Positions 10,484 to 20,752 of a stretch of 64,000 bases of DNA are shown piece after piece. How positions within the stretch are numbered: the first letter of the stretch is position 1; every line of letters starts with the position of its first letter. The position numbers and the translations under genes were made by a program. A model generated the notes under the pieces. The model made no database searches. It worked only from the letters and a program-made list of their open reading frames with translations, and had not been told where the DNA came from. Origin of the DNA: Leptospirales bacterium (GTDB taxonomy: Bacteria > Spirochaetota > Leptospiria > Leptospirales > Leptonemataceae); NCBI GenBank assembly GCA_019694685.1, contig JAIBBM010000013.1, positions 20,438-84,437 on the forward strand, given 5' to 3'.

Positions 10484-11476
10484 TTAGTCGCGAGGCGCAA
10501 AAAAGTCGCGCATTCCGAATTCAAGATTGAGTCCCGCAAGTTTCTGGCGAATTTCTTCTACGCAGTTCGGGGAATAGTGACGTGATTTCTGAAGCTCTTC
10601 TTCGTTTCTGCGGACCAGATCCGCGAGAGTTTCGATTTCCAGGCTCTTGAGCACAGAAAGAGAGCGAACAGAAAGTTCGAGTTCTTCTACATGCTTCTCC
10701 AGATTGCGGCGAAGGTTCTCTTCGAGTTCATTTGTCTCATCGAGTTCTTCTTCCGGCTCTTCCTGGAAGTTAATAAATACAGTCAGATGTTCTTTGAGGA
10801 TCTTGGCTGCCTGAGCCAGTGCATCTTCCGGCGCAATCGATCCGTCTGTCCATATGTCCAGAGTGATCTTTTCGTAGTCAGTGCGCTGTCCTACGCGTGT
10901 TTCTGATACATCGAGATTCGCGCGACGAACCGGCGAGAACAGAGCGTCCACTGCGATGGTTCCGATTTCATCAATGTTCTTCTTGAGAATTTCAGATGGA
11001 ACATATCCGCGGCCGCGCTCAAACTGCACGTCCATGATCAGGTTTGCATCTTCGTTCAGAGTGGCTACGTGAAGCTCTGGATTGAGAATTTGAATGGATG
11101 AATCTACTGCAAAGTCAGCCGCAGTCAGTTGTCCTGCTCCGCGCTTTTCAATATGAATGATCTTAGGCTCATCGCGGCCTTCTGAATCATATGTGGCGCG
11201 AAGTTGCTTCAGATTCAAGATAATGCGTGTAACGTCCTCTACCACGCCTTCAATTGTGCTGAACTCGTGAGCCACGCCTTCAATACGAACCGCAGTGATT
11301 GCAGTTCCTTCAATAGAAGACATGAGAGTACGACGGAGAGAATTTCCAACGGTGGCACCAAATCCGCGCTCGAATGGTTCCGCCACAAAGCGTCCGTAGT
11401 TCGGCTGAGTTGTTTCATGGCCGAATTCAACCTGACGGGGTCTCTTCAGGCCTTTCATCAAATGCTTCAAATTCAT
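10484..11476 (-). CDS. rpoA: RNA polymerase alpha subunit
   Basis: A 330-residue alpha subunit. The N-terminal dimerisation domain shows [20 protein letters not shown] and [16 protein letters not shown]. After an acidic linker ([17 protein letters not shown]) comes the C-terminal domain with [20 protein letters not shown] and the helix-hairpin-helix region to the end. The ATG at 11476 has GGAG 11 bases upstream and matches usual alpha starts; an in-frame ATG at 11497 adds seven unlikely residues. The gene follows rpsK directly, where rpsD would normally stand. Confidence 0.97.
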   Translation of the reverse strand: MNLKHLMKGLKRPRQVEFGHETTQPNYGRFVAEPFERGFGATVGNSLRRTLMSSIEGTAITAVRIEGVAHEFSTIEGVVEDVTRIILNLKQLRATYDSEGRDEPKIIHIEKRGAGQLTAADFAVDSSIQILNPELHVATLNEDANLIMDVQFERGRGYVPSEILKKNIDEIGTIAVDALFSPVRRANLDVSETRVGQRTDYEKITLDIWTDGSIAPEDALAQAAKILKEHLTVFINFQEEPEEELDETNELEENLRRNLEKHVEELELSVRSLSVLKSLEIETLADLVRRNEEELQKSRHYSPNCVEEIRQKLAGLNLEFGMRDFFAPRD

Positions 11477-11518
11477 GGTACGCTTGTCTCCTTCCAAATT
11501 TTCGAAAATCGAGGGTGA

Positions 11519-11899
11519 TTAGACGCGACGACGTTTGCGAGGACGACACCCATTGTGTGGCAGTGGAGTGATGTCCTTGATGGATCGTACATGAATGCCT
11601 TCGATAGAGATGGCTCGAATTGCAGATTCGCGACCAATTCCTGGACCTTTCACGAATACATCTACTTCGCGCACACCTGATTCTTTTGCTTTTTCAGATG
11701 CATTGCGGGCTGCCATCTGTGCTGCGTATGGCGTAGACTTGCGAGAGCCTTTGAAGCTCATGTGACCCGCGGAAGACCACGCAAGAACATTGCCCTGCAG
11801 GTCTGTAATTGTGATGATCGTGTTGTTGAACGACGCTTGAATCAGCGCCTTCCCACGTGGAACATTGCGCTTTTCTTTCTTCTTCTGTGCTACAGCCAT
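11519..11899 (-). CDS. rpsK: 30S ribosomal protein S11
   Basis: A 126-residue S11. Characteristic stretches are [40 protein letters not shown] and the C-terminal [17 protein letters not shown]. It binds 16S rRNA in the platform of the small subunit. It starts 14 bases after the rpsM stop. Only 42 bases separate its stop from rpoA, leaving no room for rpsD. Confidence 0.98.
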   Translation of the reverse strand: MAVAQKKKEKRNVPRGKALIQASFNNTIITITDLQGNVLAWSSAGHMSFKGSRKSTPYAAQMAARNASEKAKESGVREVDVFVKGPGIGRESAIRAISIEGIHVRSIKDITPLPHNGCRPRKRRRV

Positions 11900-11913
11900 A
11901 TTCTAAATTCCGA

Positions 11914-12297
11914 TTAACCTTTCGTTGGTGCTTTCTTCTTATTTGCCACAGTCTTTTTCACACCCTTGCGAGTGCGTGCATTGGTGCGAGTGCGCTGACC
12001 ATTTGCAGGAAGACCCATACGATGACGGAGGCCTCTGTAAGCACCAATGTCCATGAGACGCTTGATGTTCAGGTTCAATTCAGTGCGAAGGTCCCCTTCG
12101 AGGCGGCAGTTTTGCGCGATGTAATTGCGAATGGCGTTGACTTGCTTTTCATCAAGATCTCCGACCTTGATGTTCTCATCTACACCGGCTGCTCCGAGAA
12201 TCTTTGCAGCCTGGCTTTTGCCGATTCCATAAATGTAAGTCAGGCCTACAACAGCCCGCTTTTCTTTTGGTAGATCAATTCCCGCGATACGAGCCAT
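11914..12297 (-). CDS. rpsM: 30S ribosomal protein S13
   Basis: A 127-residue S13 of the small-subunit head. It starts [20 protein letters not shown], contains IYGIGKSQA and the tail [20 protein letters not shown] plus a short Lys-rich end. The start codon overlaps the rpmJ stop as TAATG. Confidence 0.98.
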   Translation of the reverse strand: MARIAGIDLPKEKRAVVGLTYIYGIGKSQAAKILGAAGVDENIKVGDLDEKQVNAIRNYIAQNCRLEGDLRTELNLNIKRLMDIGAYRGLRHRMGLPANGQRTRTNARTRKGVKKTVANKKKAPTKG

Positions 12298-12410
12298 TAT
12301 CCTTGCCTCTGCTTATGACGTGGGTTTTCGCAAATGACGCGAATCACACCACCGCGTCGGATCACCCGACAATTGGTACAAAGTTTTTTTACCGATACTC
12401 TAACTTTCAT
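12297..12410 (-). CDS. rpmJ: 50S ribosomal protein L36, zinc-binding form
   Basis: A 37-residue protein read directly from the minus strand: [20 protein letters not shown] and then a tail ending RHKQRQG. Cys11, Cys14, Cys27 and His32 form the zinc ribbon of the classical L36. It sits between infA (4 bases upstream) and rpsM (1-base overlap), its standard place in the alpha/spc junction. Confidence 0.96.
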   Translation of the reverse strand: MKVRVSVKKLCTNCRVIRRGGVIRVICENPRHKQRQG

Positions 12411-12413
12411 AGG

Positions 12414-12632
12414 TCACTTCTTCCTGAACGTGATTCTGCCTCGCGTCAAATCGTAGGGAGAAAGCTCCACTACCACTTTGTCGCCTGGCAGAATGCGAAT
12501 GTAATGCATGCGCATCTTACCGGAAATGTGAGCAAGAACCTTGTGCCCATTGTCCAAAACGACGCGAAACATCGCATTCGGGAGGGGTTCCACAACGGTT
12601 CCTTCTACTTCTATTGCTTCTTCTTTTGCCAC
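12414..12632 (-). CDS. infA: Translation initiation factor IF-1
   Basis: A 72-residue OB-fold protein: [20 protein letters not shown], then [19 protein letters not shown] and the terminal [12 protein letters not shown]. It occupies the ribosomal A site during initiation and works with IF-2 and IF-3. Its position after adk and before rpmJ is the common one. Confidence 0.98.
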   Translation of the reverse strand: MAKEEAIEVEGTVVEPLPNAMFRVVLDNGHKVLAHISGKMRMHYIRILPGDKVVVELSPYDLTRGRITFRKK

Positions 12633-12678
12633 GGTTAAGAAATTGTCAGACTTGAGGAACGACCTGCCCTGTCAAGTC

Positions 12679-13248
12679 TCACTTAATCTTCTCCAGTGGG
12701 GAAAGAATTCTTGACGTTACCTCTTCTAGAGTGCCCTCTCCGGGTACCTCAACGAGCACGCCTTCTTTGCGATAGTAGTCTATGAGCGGCCGCGTCTGGC
12801 TGTGATATGTGTCCAGGCGACTCTTGATAACGGGTTCCGTATCATCCGGACGACCCTCTTTCTTGGCGCGATCCAGGAGTCTGGCAATGAGCAGGTCGTC
12901 ACGAACGTCCAGATTCAGTGCGATCTGCAATGGAGTTTTGATTTCAGCGAGCATCGCTTTGAGCGCATCCGCCTGCTCGAGAGTGCGAGGAAAACCATCC
13001 AGGATGTAACCCTTTTGTGCGTCCGGTTCGCGAATGCGGTCCTTCACAATTCCAATCACAACGGAGTCAGGGACGAGTTTGCCTGCGTCCATATACTCTT
13101 TCGCCTTCTTGCCCATGTCCGTTCCATTCTTTACGGCGGCACGGAGAATCTCACCGGTAGACACCTGCGGAATCCCATAACGATCACAAATGATCTTCGC
13201 CTGCGTTCCTTTTCCCGCGCCCGGAGGCCCCATGAAGACGATGCGCAT
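12679..13248 (-). CDS. adk: Adenylate kinase
   Basis: A 189-residue kinase that equilibrates ATP, ADP and AMP. The P-loop is [14 protein letters not shown]; the AMP site includes [20 protein letters not shown] and [16 protein letters not shown]. The lid is the short form ([20 protein letters not shown]) with no zinc cysteines, as in the family version common in Leptospirales and cyanobacteria. It lies 4 bases after secY, the classic spc-operon tail. Confidence 0.97.
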   Translation of the reverse strand: MRIVFMGPPGAGKGTQAKIICDRYGIPQVSTGEILRAAVKNGTDMGKKAKEYMDAGKLVPDSVVIGIVKDRIREPDAQKGYILDGFPRTLEQADALKAMLAEIKTPLQIALNLDVRDDLLIARLLDRAKKEGRPDDTEPVIKSRLDTYHSQTRPLIDYYRKEGVLVEVPGEGTLEEVTSRILSPLEKIK

Positions 13249-13252
13249 AAGA

Positions 13253-14605
13253 CTATCTTCCCTTGATTCTGCCCTTTTTCATGAAGCCGTCGTAGTTGCG
13301 CATGATCAGCTGCGACTCGATTTGCTTCAGAGTATCGAGTGCAACACCCACGATGATCAGCAGGGATGTCCCGCCGAACGTATATGCAAGACCCTGGATG
13401 TTCGCATTCGCCTTAAATCCGAGAAAGTTGATGATCAAATAAGGAGCAAGGGCCAATCCCGCCAGAAAGATCGCGCCCGGTAAAATGATGCGATTCAGAG
13501 TAGACTCTACATATTCTTTCGTGTGAGTTCCTGGGCGAATCCCCGGTACAAATCCACCGTACTTCTTCAAGTTCTCCGAAAGCTCCTGCGGATTGATATA
13601 GATCGCAGTGTAGAAGTATGCGAAGAAGATGATGAGAATTGTGTAAATAGTGTAATACGGGAGCTGTTTGTAGAACTCGGGCGCAAAAGGATTGAGCCAA
13701 TCCTGGAGAATGCGCCAACCGATCCATCCGCGTGAGTCTTCGCCGAGCATTCCAATTACAGTCTGAGGGAAAAGAAGAAGAGACGAAGCGAAGATGATTG
13801 GCATTACGTTCGCGGAGTTCAGTTTGAACTGAATGCTCTGGCTTCTTGCCTGAACCAGACGCCTTCCCTGCATCTTCTTTCCATACTGGAGAGGGATCTT
13901 GCGCACACCTTGCGAAAGCAGGATGGTAAGCGCGATTAGAATCAAGAACAAAGAGACCAGGATGACAATATCAAAAGGAGAAATGCTTTTGTCTTTCATC
14001 ATCTGCGCAAGCTTGCTGGGCAGTTGCGCAATGATACCGGAGAAAATAATCAGAGATGCACCGTTTCCGATGCCGCGCTCTGTGATTTGTTCACCCATCC
14101 ACATAAGTAGAATGGTGCCTGTAGTGATTGCCCCGAGGCCAACGACGAAGAACCACGTACGCGCCATACGAACAAACGGCTCACCGTTGTTTGGATTCTT
14201 CTGATCTACAGCCCAGACCAGGATAAACAGCGCCTGGATTGCACAGAGAAGAACCGTTCCATAACGAGTGTACTGATTGATCTTGCGCCGCCCGTCTTCT
14301 CCTTCACGCTGCATTCTTGCCAGCTGTGGAATCACAACTGTCAGAAGGCTCATGATGATGGAGGCGGAAATGTAGGGCATGATCCCCAGAGAGAAGATCG
14401 ACAACTTAAAGAGCGCCCCGCCTGAGAACACATTCACAACGTCCAGGAATGACTGGCCTGGCGGGCGTGACTGAGCCACTGCGATCGGATTGACGCCTGG
14501 AATCGTAATGAAGGACCCAAGGCGATAAACGATCACAAGCCCCGCAGTAAAAAGAATCTTACGACGGAGCTCGGGGATCTTGAAGATGTTGATCAGTGCG
14601 TTCAT
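13253..14605 (-). CDS. secY: Protein translocase channel subunit SecY
   Basis: A 450-residue, ten-helix inner membrane channel for protein export. It starts [20 protein letters not shown]; the plug and helix-2 region is [20 protein letters not shown] and the cytoplasmic ribosome-binding loop includes [15 protein letters not shown]. Later family segments are [13 protein letters not shown] ([14 protein letters not shown]) and [17 protein letters not shown]. Its partner SecE is in the same block at 38941-39126. The ATG overlaps the rplO stop as ATGA. Confidence 0.97.
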   Translation of the reverse strand: MNALINIFKIPELRRKILFTAGLVIVYRLGSFITIPGVNPIAVAQSRPPGQSFLDVVNVFSGGALFKLSIFSLGIMPYISASIIMSLLTVVIPQLARMQREGEDGRRKINQYTRYGTVLLCAIQALFILVWAVDQKNPNNGEPFVRMARTWFFVVGLGAITTGTILLMWMGEQITERGIGNGASLIIFSGIIAQLPSKLAQMMKDKSISPFDIVILVSLFLILIALTILLSQGVRKIPLQYGKKMQGRRLVQARSQSIQFKLNSANVMPIIFASSLLLFPQTVIGMLGEDSRGWIGWRILQDWLNPFAPEFYKQLPYYTIYTILIIFFAYFYTAIYINPQELSENLKKYGGFVPGIRPGTHTKEYVESTLNRIILPGAIFLAGLALAPYLIINFLGFKANANIQGLAYTFGGTSLLIIVGVALDTLKQIESQLIMRNYDGFMKKGRIKGR

Positions 14606-15192
14606 GCACGTCCCTTACCAAGGCGCGTTTTGCGCTGGGCTTTTTTCTCGAACTTACGGTCTACGCGAGGAATGTAATCAGGCCTTATTGTGCAGGTTCC
14701 ACCGGACTTTTCAATGGCTGCTTTCGCAGTCGCAGAGAATGCATCCGCTGTAACAGACAGCTTACCCGACACGGTTCCCACTCCGAGGATCTTCACAGGC
14801 ATACCGGGGCGTGAAATCAAACCTTTGCCTTTGAGTGCTTCTGGATTCACTTCACCGCTGAAGCCGGCCTCTGTCAGGTCCTTGAGGTTTACCACCTGGT
14901 AGCGAGTCGCGAAAATATTGGTAAATCCGCGTTTTGGAATACGCAAACGAAGTGGGTTCTGTCCACCTTCGAAGCCAAGCTTCTTCTTGTAGCCGGCACG
15001 CGCTTTCTGGCCTTTCTGGCCACGACCTGAAGTCTTGCCGGCACCGGTGGCGCGGCCACGTCCGATGCGCTTGCCTTCTTTACGAGATCCTTCCGGTGGA
15101 GCAATGCTCACGGCTGCCTTTGCTCTTTTCGCCTTCGCTTTTTTACGAGCAGGAAGCAGATTGGAAAGCCCTGCGATTTCTTTCTTTGCCAT
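14602..15192 (-). CDS. rplO: 50S ribosomal protein L15 with Lys/Ala-rich N-terminal extension
   Basis: A 196-residue L15. The conserved core begins [20 protein letters not shown] and continues [16 protein letters not shown] and [15 protein letters not shown]. About 35 residues precede it, including [20 protein letters not shown], longer than the usual N terminus of about 10. The ATG at 15192 is preferred over one at 15225, which would overlap rpmD. The C-terminal globular part is normal. Confidence 0.95.
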   Translation of the reverse strand: MAKKEIAGLSNLLPARKKAKAKRAKAAVSIAPPEGSRKEGKRIGRGRATGAGKTSGRGQKGQKARAGYKKKLGFEGGQNPLRLRIPKRGFTNIFATRYQVVNLKDLTEAGFSGEVNPEALKGKGLISRPGMPVKILGVGTVSGKLSVTADAFSATAKAAIEKSGGTCTIRPDYIPRVDRKFEKKAQRKTRLGKGRA

Positions 15193-15205
15193 TGTTAATA
15201 TATCC

Positions 15206-15394
15206 TTACTTTTTCGCTGATTCAACCGTGATCAAATAAGACACGGTGCGAATCATACCGGCCAGCTGCGGAGTCATTTTGTGACTGCGCTTTTCGCCGA
15301 TCTTCCAGAGTCCCAGTGCGCGAAGCGTTCCACGATGCTTGGGCACGCGACCAACCGGGCTCTTAACAAGAGTGATGGTGACTTGCTCGCCCAT
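15206..15394 (-). CDS. rpmD: 50S ribosomal protein L30
   Basis: A 62-residue L30: VTITLVKSPVGRVPKHRGTL followed by RALGLWKIGEKR and the C-terminal strand VSYLITVES. It lies between rpsE and rplO as in the standard spc operon. Its ATG overlaps the rpsE stop as TAATG. Confidence 0.96.
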   Translation of the reverse strand: MGEQVTITLVKSPVGRVPKHRGTLRALGLWKIGEKRSHKMTPQLAGMIRTVSYLITVESAKK

Positions 15395-15933
15395 TATGCC
15401 GCTCCCTTACCGCCGAAGATGTGCTGGAGAGACACGCCGCGCTTGCGCGCAGACATGATTGGAGTCTCCATTTGTTCGAGTGCGTCCAGAGTAGCACGCA
15501 CCACATTCACAGGATTCTTCGAGCCGATTACTTTGCTCAGTACGTCATGAATTCCAGCCTGCTCTACTACAGCGCGCACCGCTTCTCCAGCGATGATCCC
15601 TGTTCCAGGCGTTGCAGGCAAAAGTGTTACGCGGGTTGCTTTGAAACGACCCACAACTTCGTGAGGAATCGTGTTCTTGCGAGTCAAACGAACATGACGC
15701 AATTGTCTGCGCGCAGACTCGATCGCCTTACGAATGGCGTCCGGTACTTCGTTCGCTTTGCCCAGACCAATTCCAACGCGGCCGTGGTTGTCTCCCACGA
15801 CTGCAAGAGCGTTGAAAGAGAATCTACGACCGCCCTTCACAACTTTTGAAACGCGGTTGATCTTTACAACTTTCTCGGAGAATTCCTTCTCCATTTCCTG
15901 ATGCTGGTGTTGATGTCTTTCTCTTTCGCTCAT
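15394..15933 (-). CDS. rpsE: 30S ribosomal protein S5
   Basis: A 179-residue S5. The double-stranded-RNA-binding N half has [20 protein letters not shown] and [20 protein letters not shown]; the C half has [20 protein letters not shown] and [19 protein letters not shown]. The N terminus has a His/Gln-rich stretch ([15 protein letters not shown]) that is slightly unusual. S5 shapes decoding accuracy and the mRNA entry site. Confidence 0.98.
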   Translation of the reverse strand: MSERERHQHQHQEMEKEFSEKVVKINRVSKVVKGGRRFSFNALAVVGDNHGRVGIGLGKANEVPDAIRKAIESARRQLRHVRLTRKNTIPHEVVGRFKATRVTLLPATPGTGIIAGEAVRAVVEQAGIHDVLSKVIGSKNPVNVVRATLDALEQMETPIMSARKRGVSLQHIFGGKGAA

Positions 15934-15935
15934 AA

Positions 15936-16298
15936 TTAAAACTCCAGTCCTTTTGCGCGCGCCGCATCTGCAAACTCAGCAATCTTGCCGTGATACAAAA
16001 TGCCGCGACGGTCCAGTACGATCTGCTTGATTCCCAGCTTCAAAATTCGGTCTGCCATAAGCTCGCCCAGTTTCTTTGCCGCAGCCTTGTTCTTTGTTCC
16101 GCCAGACTTAAACGCTTCTTCCATTGTGCTTGCATGAGCGAGAGTAACGCCTTTCGCATCATCAATCAGTTGAACCGCGAGGAAGCGATTGGAACGATTG
16201 AAAACGAGTCTTGGACGCGCTTTGCGAGAACGAATAGCGAAACGGACGCGGTCACGACGGCGCCCAAGTCTTTCCTGTTTCTGTGCGATGCGATTCAT
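15936..16298 (-). CDS. rplR: 50S ribosomal protein L18
   Basis: A 120-residue 5S rRNA-binding protein. It shows [20 protein letters not shown] and [19 protein letters not shown], then a C-terminal FDRGGxxYHG-like motif ([20 protein letters not shown]) and KGLEF at the end. Two bases separate it from rpsE. Confidence 0.97.
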   Translation of the reverse strand: MNRIAQKQERLGRRRDRVRFAIRSRKARPRLVFNRSNRFLAVQLIDDAKGVTLAHASTMEEAFKSGGTKNKAAAKKLGELMADRILKLGIKQIVLDRRGILYHGKIAEFADAARAKGLEF

Positions 16299-16301
16299 GG
16301 C

Positions 16302-16853
16302 TTATTTACCTTTCCCCGCTTTACCGGTCTTACCAGCTTTGCGACGGATGTTTTCACCCGCATACTTGATCCCCTTCCCTTTGTAAGGTTCTGGTGGACG
16401 CAGCGAACGAATTTCAGATGCAGTTTGACCCACTTTCTGGCGGTCAATTCCAGTAATATCAAGACGAACCTGGTCGGTTACTTGCACTTTGATTCCGGCA
16501 GGAACCTGAAACTTTACTTCATGCGAATACCCAAGTGAGAAACTCAGATCCGCACCTTTCATCTGCGCGCGATAACCAACACCAACGAGCTCCAGCTTCT
16601 TTTCCCAGCCCTTGCTCACTCCGATCACGGAGTTCATGAGGATAGCGCGAGCCATGCCATGCTTTTGCTTCAATGGCATCTCATCGTTGGCTCTCTTGAG
16701 ATTCACCACTCCGCCTTCTTTGCTCAGCGTAATGCCGGCAGGAAGAGGTGATTCAAGAGTCCCGAGCGGACCTTTTACTTTCAGCTTGTCGCCAGATGCT
16801 TCTACATCTACGCCCTGAGGCAGCTGAATGGGTGCATTTCCAATTCTAGACAT
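16302..16853 (-). CDS. rplF: 50S ribosomal protein L6
   Basis: A 183-residue L6 with two repeated folds. It begins MSRIGNAPIQLPQGVDVEAS, with KVKGPLGTLESPLP in the first domain and GIDRQKVGQTASEIRSLRPP in the second. The conserved PEPYKGKGIKYAGENIRRK is followed by a short Lys/Gly-rich tail. It contacts the GTPase centre used by EF-Tu and EF-G. Confidence 0.98.
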   Translation of the reverse strand: MSRIGNAPIQLPQGVDVEASGDKLKVKGPLGTLESPLPAGITLSKEGGVVNLKRANDEMPLKQKHGMARAILMNSVIGVSKGWEKKLELVGVGYRAQMKGADLSFSLGYSHEVKFQVPAGIKVQVTDQVRLDITGIDRQKVGQTASEIRSLRPPEPYKGKGIKYAGENIRRKAGKTGKAGKGK

Positions 16854-16866
16854 ACCGGTCTCCTGA

Positions 16867-17262
16867 TTACCACACGCGGCAGATCAATTCGCCACCCACA
16901 TTCTGTGTGCGCGCTTCTCTGCCTGTCATCACGCCTTTTGGCGTAGAGAGGATCGAAAGTCCGAGGTGATTTCGAACCGGACGAACCTCAGTCGCTTTAA
17001 TATAGAAGCGACGGCCTGGGCTGGATACTCTTTGCAGCTGGCGAATCACCGGCTGACGGCCAGAGTACTTCAACATTACATCCAGCTCGGACTTCTGTTT
17101 GTCCTTCCGAACCGCATAATCCTCAATGAACCCTTCGCGTTTGAGGATGTCGAGGATCGCGATCTTAAGACGTGATCCGCCGAACGTAACCTTAGGATGT
17201 TTGGCCCGCGACGCGTTGCGAATTCTCGTGAGCATATCTGCTATTGGATCTGAAAGACTCAT
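16867..17262 (-). CDS. rpsH: 30S ribosomal protein S8
   Basis: A 131-residue S8: DPIADMLTRIRNASRAKHPK at the N terminus and LGLSILSTPKGVMTGREART near the C terminus, ending GGELICRVW. S8 is a primary binder of the 16S central domain and, in E. coli, the repressor of the spc operon; whether it regulates this operon is unknown. Confidence 0.98.
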   Translation of the reverse strand: MSLSDPIADMLTRIRNASRAKHPKVTFGGSRLKIAILDILKREGFIEDYAVRKDKQKSELDVMLKYSGRQPVIRQLQRVSSPGRRFYIKATEVRPVRNHLGLSILSTPKGVMTGREARTQNVGGELICRVW

Positions 17263-17281
17263 CTATATTACTCCAAATGTT

Positions 17282-17467
17282 TTACCAGGACGACTTGATG
17301 ACGCCTGGAATTTGACCGAAACCGGCCAGCTTACGAAAGCAAATACGGCACATATCAAAGCGCCTCATGTAGGCACGCGGACGCCCGCACACCGGACAGC
17401 GGTTGTATTCCCTCACTTTGAAGGCTTGTTTCCGCTTGTGTTTTTCCCTCAGGCTCTTCTTTGCCAT
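17282..17467 (-). CDS. rpsN: 30S ribosomal protein S14, zinc-binding type
   Basis: A 61-residue short S14: [20 protein letters not shown], then [20 protein letters not shown] with two CxxC pairs that bind zinc, and the end [11 protein letters not shown]. The reading frame is open further upstream, but the ATG at 17467 gives the family start; the longer version would run into rplE. Confidence 0.97.
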   Translation of the reverse strand: MAKKSLREKHKRKQAFKVREYNRCPVCGRPRAYMRRFDMCRICFRKLAGFGQIPGVIKSSW

Positions 17468-17474
17468 GATACCC

Positions 17475-18023
17475 TCACTTCTTTCCTTTGCTAAACGGCA
17501 TGCCAATCGCTTCGAGCAATGCGAATGCTTCTTCGTTTGTAGGCGCCGTGGTAACGATCGTAACATTCATCCCGTGGTAATTTTGAACTTTATCCACATC
17601 GATTTCTGGGAAAATGATCTGCTCTTTCAGAGAAAGATTGTAGTTCCCGCGGCCGTCGAAACCTGATGGGTTGAGGCCCTTGAAGTCGCGAACACGAGGC
17701 AGTGCAATCGTGATGAACCTTTCAAGGAATTCAAACATGCGATCGCCACGCATTGTGACTTTGCAGCCGAGAACCATTCCCTCGCGCACTTTGAACGTTG
17801 CAATGGACTTGCGAGCGATTGTTTTCACTGGCTTCTGGCCGCTTACCTGCGCCATTTCTTCAATCGCACTTTCAAATTGCTTTGGATTGGCAGCCGCTTC
17901 GCCGGATCCGTAGTTCAGAACAACCTTTTCAAATCGCGGAACTTGCATCACGGACGAATACGCGAACTGCTTCTGGAGCTGCGGAATCACGCTCTCTGCG
18001 TATTTCTTTTTAAGAAGGGACAT
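17475..18023 (-). CDS. rplE: 50S ribosomal protein L5
   Basis: A 182-residue L5 that binds 5S rRNA and the P-site tRNA. Family segments are [40 protein letters not shown] and the C-terminal [20 protein letters not shown]. The ATG overlaps the rplX stop as TAATG. Confidence 0.98.
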   Translation of the reverse strand: MSLLKKKYAESVIPQLQKQFAYSSVMQVPRFEKVVLNYGSGEAAANPKQFESAIEEMAQVSGQKPVKTIARKSIATFKVREGMVLGCKVTMRGDRMFEFLERFITIALPRVRDFKGLNPSGFDGRGNYNLSLKEQIIFPEIDVDKVQNYHGMNVTIVTTAPTNEEAFALLEAIGMPFSKGKK

Positions 18024-18349
18024 TACACTTCTCTCCCGTCAGGGCGAGTAACGCGGACTTTTTTTCCGTCCGGCTGGATCTTGTAACCCAGACGCACGCC
18101 CTTCTTCGACTTAGAGTCATAAAATAGTACATTGGAAATCGGCATGCTTTGCTCGAGCTCAACTGTGCCGCCTTTCGGATTTTCCTGGCTTGGGCGCTGG
18201 AAACGCTTCACACGATTCACACCCTGCACGATGATGCGCGCCTTAGCTTTGTCCAGAGACATGATCTTTCCGCGCTTTCCTTTTTGCTTGCCCGCAATGA
18301 CGATCACTTCGTCGTCTTTGCGAAGCTTGGTTGAGAATTCAGCGGCCAT
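18023..18349 (-). CDS. rplX: 50S ribosomal protein L24
   Basis: A 108-residue L24 with the KOW motif [20 protein letters not shown] at the N terminus and [20 protein letters not shown] in the middle. It is an early assembly protein near the tunnel exit. It follows rplN without a gap. Confidence 0.97.
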   Translation of the reverse strand: MAAEFSTKLRKDDEVIVIAGKQKGKRGKIMSLDKAKARIIVQGVNRVKRFQRPSQENPKGGTVELEQSMPISNVLFYDSKSKKGVRLGYKIQPDGKKVRVTRPDGREV

Positions 18350-18742
18350 TTAGAGCACCTCCGGAGCGAGGGATACGATCTTAAGAAATTTGCGATCACG
18401 AAGTTCGCGGGCTACCGGTCCAAAGATACGAGTACCTTTGGGATTCATCTTATCGTCGATGATCGCGCATGCGTTGTCATCGAAACGGATGATCGAGCCA
18501 TCTGGACGACGGATCTCTTTGCGAGTGCGAACCACGACTGCCTTCTGAACAACCTTGTTATGAACTTTCTTGCCAGTTGCGTCTTTGATCCCGTATGCAG
18601 GAATTGCATCTTTCACGGCGACAACGATGATATCACCTACACCGGCGTAACGCTTGCGCGATCCACCGAGTACTTTGATACACATTACTTTGCGGGCGCC
18701 AGTGTTATCCGCAACGTCTAGATATGTCTGCTGCTGAATCAT
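18350..18742 (-). CDS. rplN: 50S ribosomal protein L14
   Basis: A 130-residue L14: [40 protein letters not shown] and [21 protein letters not shown] short insertion ([12 protein letters not shown]) sits in the central loop, making it slightly longer than the usual 122. The start overlaps the rpsQ stop as ATGA. Confidence 0.97.
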   Translation of the reverse strand: MIQQQTYLDVADNTGARKVMCIKVLGGSRKRYAGVGDIIVVAVKDAIPAYGIKDATGKKVHNKVVQKAVVVRTRKEIRRPDGSIIRFDDNACAIIDDKMNPKGTRIFGPVARELRDRKFLKIVSLAPEVL

Positions 18743-19008
18743 TCTGCTTTCTCCAGGATCTTAAAGAGGCGATGACGCTTGTCGCGGGACAGTGGACGAG
18801 TTTCGACTGCGAGCACCACATCCCCGAGTTTGGATTCATTTTTCGCATCGTGAATCTTGATTCTGTGCGATTTAACAAGAGGCTTCTTGATCAGCGGGTG
18901 CATCTTGCGCGATTCCAGAAGAATAACGCGCGTCTTGTCCATCGTGTCAGAAACGACTCGACCTTGAATCAGACGCACCTTCGCGGTTCTTTTTGTAGTA
19001 TTTTCCAT
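18739..19008 (-). CDS. rpsQ: 30S ribosomal protein S17
   Basis: An 89-residue OB-fold protein: [40 protein letters not shown] and the C-terminal [20 protein letters not shown]. Of two near ATGs, the one at 19008 has AAGG seven bases upstream, while that at 19014 would have a one-base spacer, so I choose 19008. Confidence 0.95.
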   Translation of the reverse strand: MENTTKRTAKVRLIQGRVVSDTMDKTRVILLESRKMHPLIKKPLVKSHRIKIHDAKNESKLGDVVLAVETRPLSRDKRHRLFKILEKAE

Positions 19009-19017
19009 GATCATGCC

Positions 19018-19305
19018 TTAGGCTTTCGCCTTCTTTTTCTCTTTCGCCTGAGGTTTGGTCTCTGCTTTCTTCTTTTCTTTTGCTGGCTTCCCGGTAGGAG
19101 CTTTCTGCTCTGCCTTGCCAAGCTTGCGCAGATTCAAAACGGTCAACGCTCCTGCGATCGTGCGTCTGAGGTTACGAATCTGAGATGGATTCTGGAGCGA
19201 CCGCGCCACTCCAAATTGAAAACGCAGTTCGCGAATTTCAACCTGCGAATCGTCTACCAGCTTGTGCAATTCTGCATCAGCCAGTTCATGTAATGCGCGT
19301 GCCAT
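19018..19305 (-). CDS. rpmC: 50S ribosomal protein L29 with Lys/Ala-rich C-terminal tail
   Basis: The first 65 residues are a normal two-helix L29 (LHKLVDDSQVEIRELRFQFG, then QIRNLRRTIAGALTVLN). About 30 extra residues rich in Lys, Ala, Glu and Pro follow, containing the near-repeat AKEKKKA twice. L29 lies beside the tunnel exit where SRP and trigger factor dock, so the tail would be exposed there. The ATG overlaps the rplP stop. Confidence 0.95.
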   Translation of the reverse strand: MARALHELADAELHKLVDDSQVEIRELRFQFGVARSLQNPSQIRNLRRTIAGALTVLNLRKLGKAEQKAPTGKPAKEKKKAETKPQAKEKKKAKA

Positions 19306-19718
19306 TAGATGAGCTCCTTTTTCACAAATACTGTGCGGATTGGAAGTTTGTGAGCTGCCAGATCCAGCGCTTCTCTTGCGAGAGCTTCTTCAACGCCGCT
19401 GATTTCAAAAAGAACGCGGCCTGCATAGATAACAGATACCCAGAATTCAGGATTCCCTTTACCGCTACCCATACGAGTTTCAGCGGGTTTACGAGAAACA
19501 GGAGTGTCAGGGAAGATGCGAATCCACAGCTTTCCACCGCGCTTCACTTTACGTGTCATCGCGCGGCGAGCCGCTTCGATCTGACGCGCAGTCAAGCGAC
19601 CGGAATCGAGAGCCTTCAGTCCGTATTCACCGAAGGAGACATTGCTCCCGCGCTGAGAAAGACCTCTAAGGCGGCCTCTCTGTCTTTTGCGATATTTTAC
19701 TCTTTGGGGCGCCAGCAT
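19305..19718 (-). CDS. rplP: 50S ribosomal protein L16
   Basis: A 137-residue L16: [60 protein letters not shown] and [15 protein letters not shown]. It contacts the A-site tRNA elbow. It follows rpsC by 11 bases. Confidence 0.98.
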   Translation of the reverse strand: MLAPQRVKYRKRQRGRLRGLSQRGSNVSFGEYGLKALDSGRLTARQIEAARRAMTRKVKRGGKLWIRIFPDTPVSRKPAETRMGSGKGNPEFWVSVIYAGRVLFEISGVEEALAREALDLAAHKLPIRTVFVKKELI

Positions 19719-19729
19719 ATTCTATTCCG

Positions 19730-20407
19730 TTAACCCGTTTTTCTTCTTACTGCGTAATCATCGTCTTCGGCTTTTTCAAGACCTGGAAGTGCGTCACCAT
19801 GATAGGTCCAAACCTTCACACCGATAATTCCATAAGTGGTGCGTGCTTCTGCGTGAGCATAGTCCACACGCGCACGAAGAGTATGAAGAGGAACGCGTCC
19901 ATCTTTGTACTGTTCCTGGCGGGCCATGTCCGCGCCATTCAAGCGACCGGATACCATGATCTTCACGCCTTCCACTCCACCACGCATTGCGCCGCGAAGT
20001 GCTTGTTTCATGACTCTTCTAAATGGCATTCTCTGCTCAAGCTGCTGTGCTATAGACTCGCCTACGGTCTGTGCAATCGTTTCAGGCTTTTTCACTTCCA
20101 CGATGCTGATATTGAGAGGCTTCGTGATTTTCTTACGAACTTCAGCCTTCAGCGCTTCAATAGAAGCTCCCTTCGGCCCAATGATTGTCCCTGGACGCAC
20201 TGTGTGAATGTTGATCCCGATTTTCTCAGGGAAACGTTCGATGACGATCTTCACAACGCCTGCGCGCTTGAATTTCTTCTGCACCATTTTGCGGATCATC
20301 AGATCCTCATGCAGATTCTGCCTGTATGATTCCTTTGCGAACCAGATCGAATCCCAGGTCCGATTGATTCCTACGCGAAGGCCGACTGGATTTACTTTCT
20401 GACCCAT
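19730..20407 (-). CDS. rpsC: 30S ribosomal protein S3
   Basis: A 225-residue S3. It begins [20 protein letters not shown]; the KH domain carries [20 protein letters not shown], and the C domain has [20 protein letters not shown] and [13 protein letters not shown]. It lines the mRNA entry channel. Confidence 0.98.
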   Translation of the reverse strand: MGQKVNPVGLRVGINRTWDSIWFAKESYRQNLHEDLMIRKMVQKKFKRAGVVKIVIERFPEKIGINIHTVRPGTIIGPKGASIEALKAEVRKKITKPLNISIVEVKKPETIAQTVGESIAQQLEQRMPFRRVMKQALRGAMRGGVEGVKIMVSGRLNGADMARQEQYKDGRVPLHTLRARVDYAHAEARTTYGIIGVKVWTYHGDALPGLEKAEDDDYAVRRKTG

Positions 20408-20414
20408 TGATTCC

Positions 20415-20750
20415 TCACTCGTTACTCAGTACGATCGTTATATGACTCATGCGCTTGAGTCTTCTCATTCCACGGCCACGTGCACGAGGTCTGAAGCGCT
20501 TGAGAGTTGGACCCATGTCCACATACACTTTCTTAATATAGAGATCTTCTTCGCGCAGATCCTTCTGCAGAGAAACTGCGTTGGAACGCGCTGTTTTCAG
20601 TACGCTCTCGATGTAGCGAGAACCTTTGCGCGGGATGAAGCGCAAAATGTCCATTGCTTCCGGATAGCTGTATCCGCGAATCTCGTCTGCAACCAGACGG
20701 ATTTTACGAGGCGCGGAGAGTAGGAACTTACCTGTGGATTTCGTTTCCAT
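20415..20750 (-). CDS. rplV: 50S ribosomal protein L22
   Basis: A 111-residue L22: [40 protein letters not shown] and the conserved [20 protein letters not shown]. Its hairpin lines the exit tunnel. It follows rpsS by two bases. Confidence 0.97.
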   Translation of the reverse strand: METKSTGKFLLSAPRKIRLVADEIRGYSYPEAMDILRFIPRKGSRYIESVLKTARSNAVSLQKDLREEDLYIKKVYVDMGPTLKRFRPRARGRGMRRLKRMSHITIVLSNE

Positions 20751-20752
20751 TC

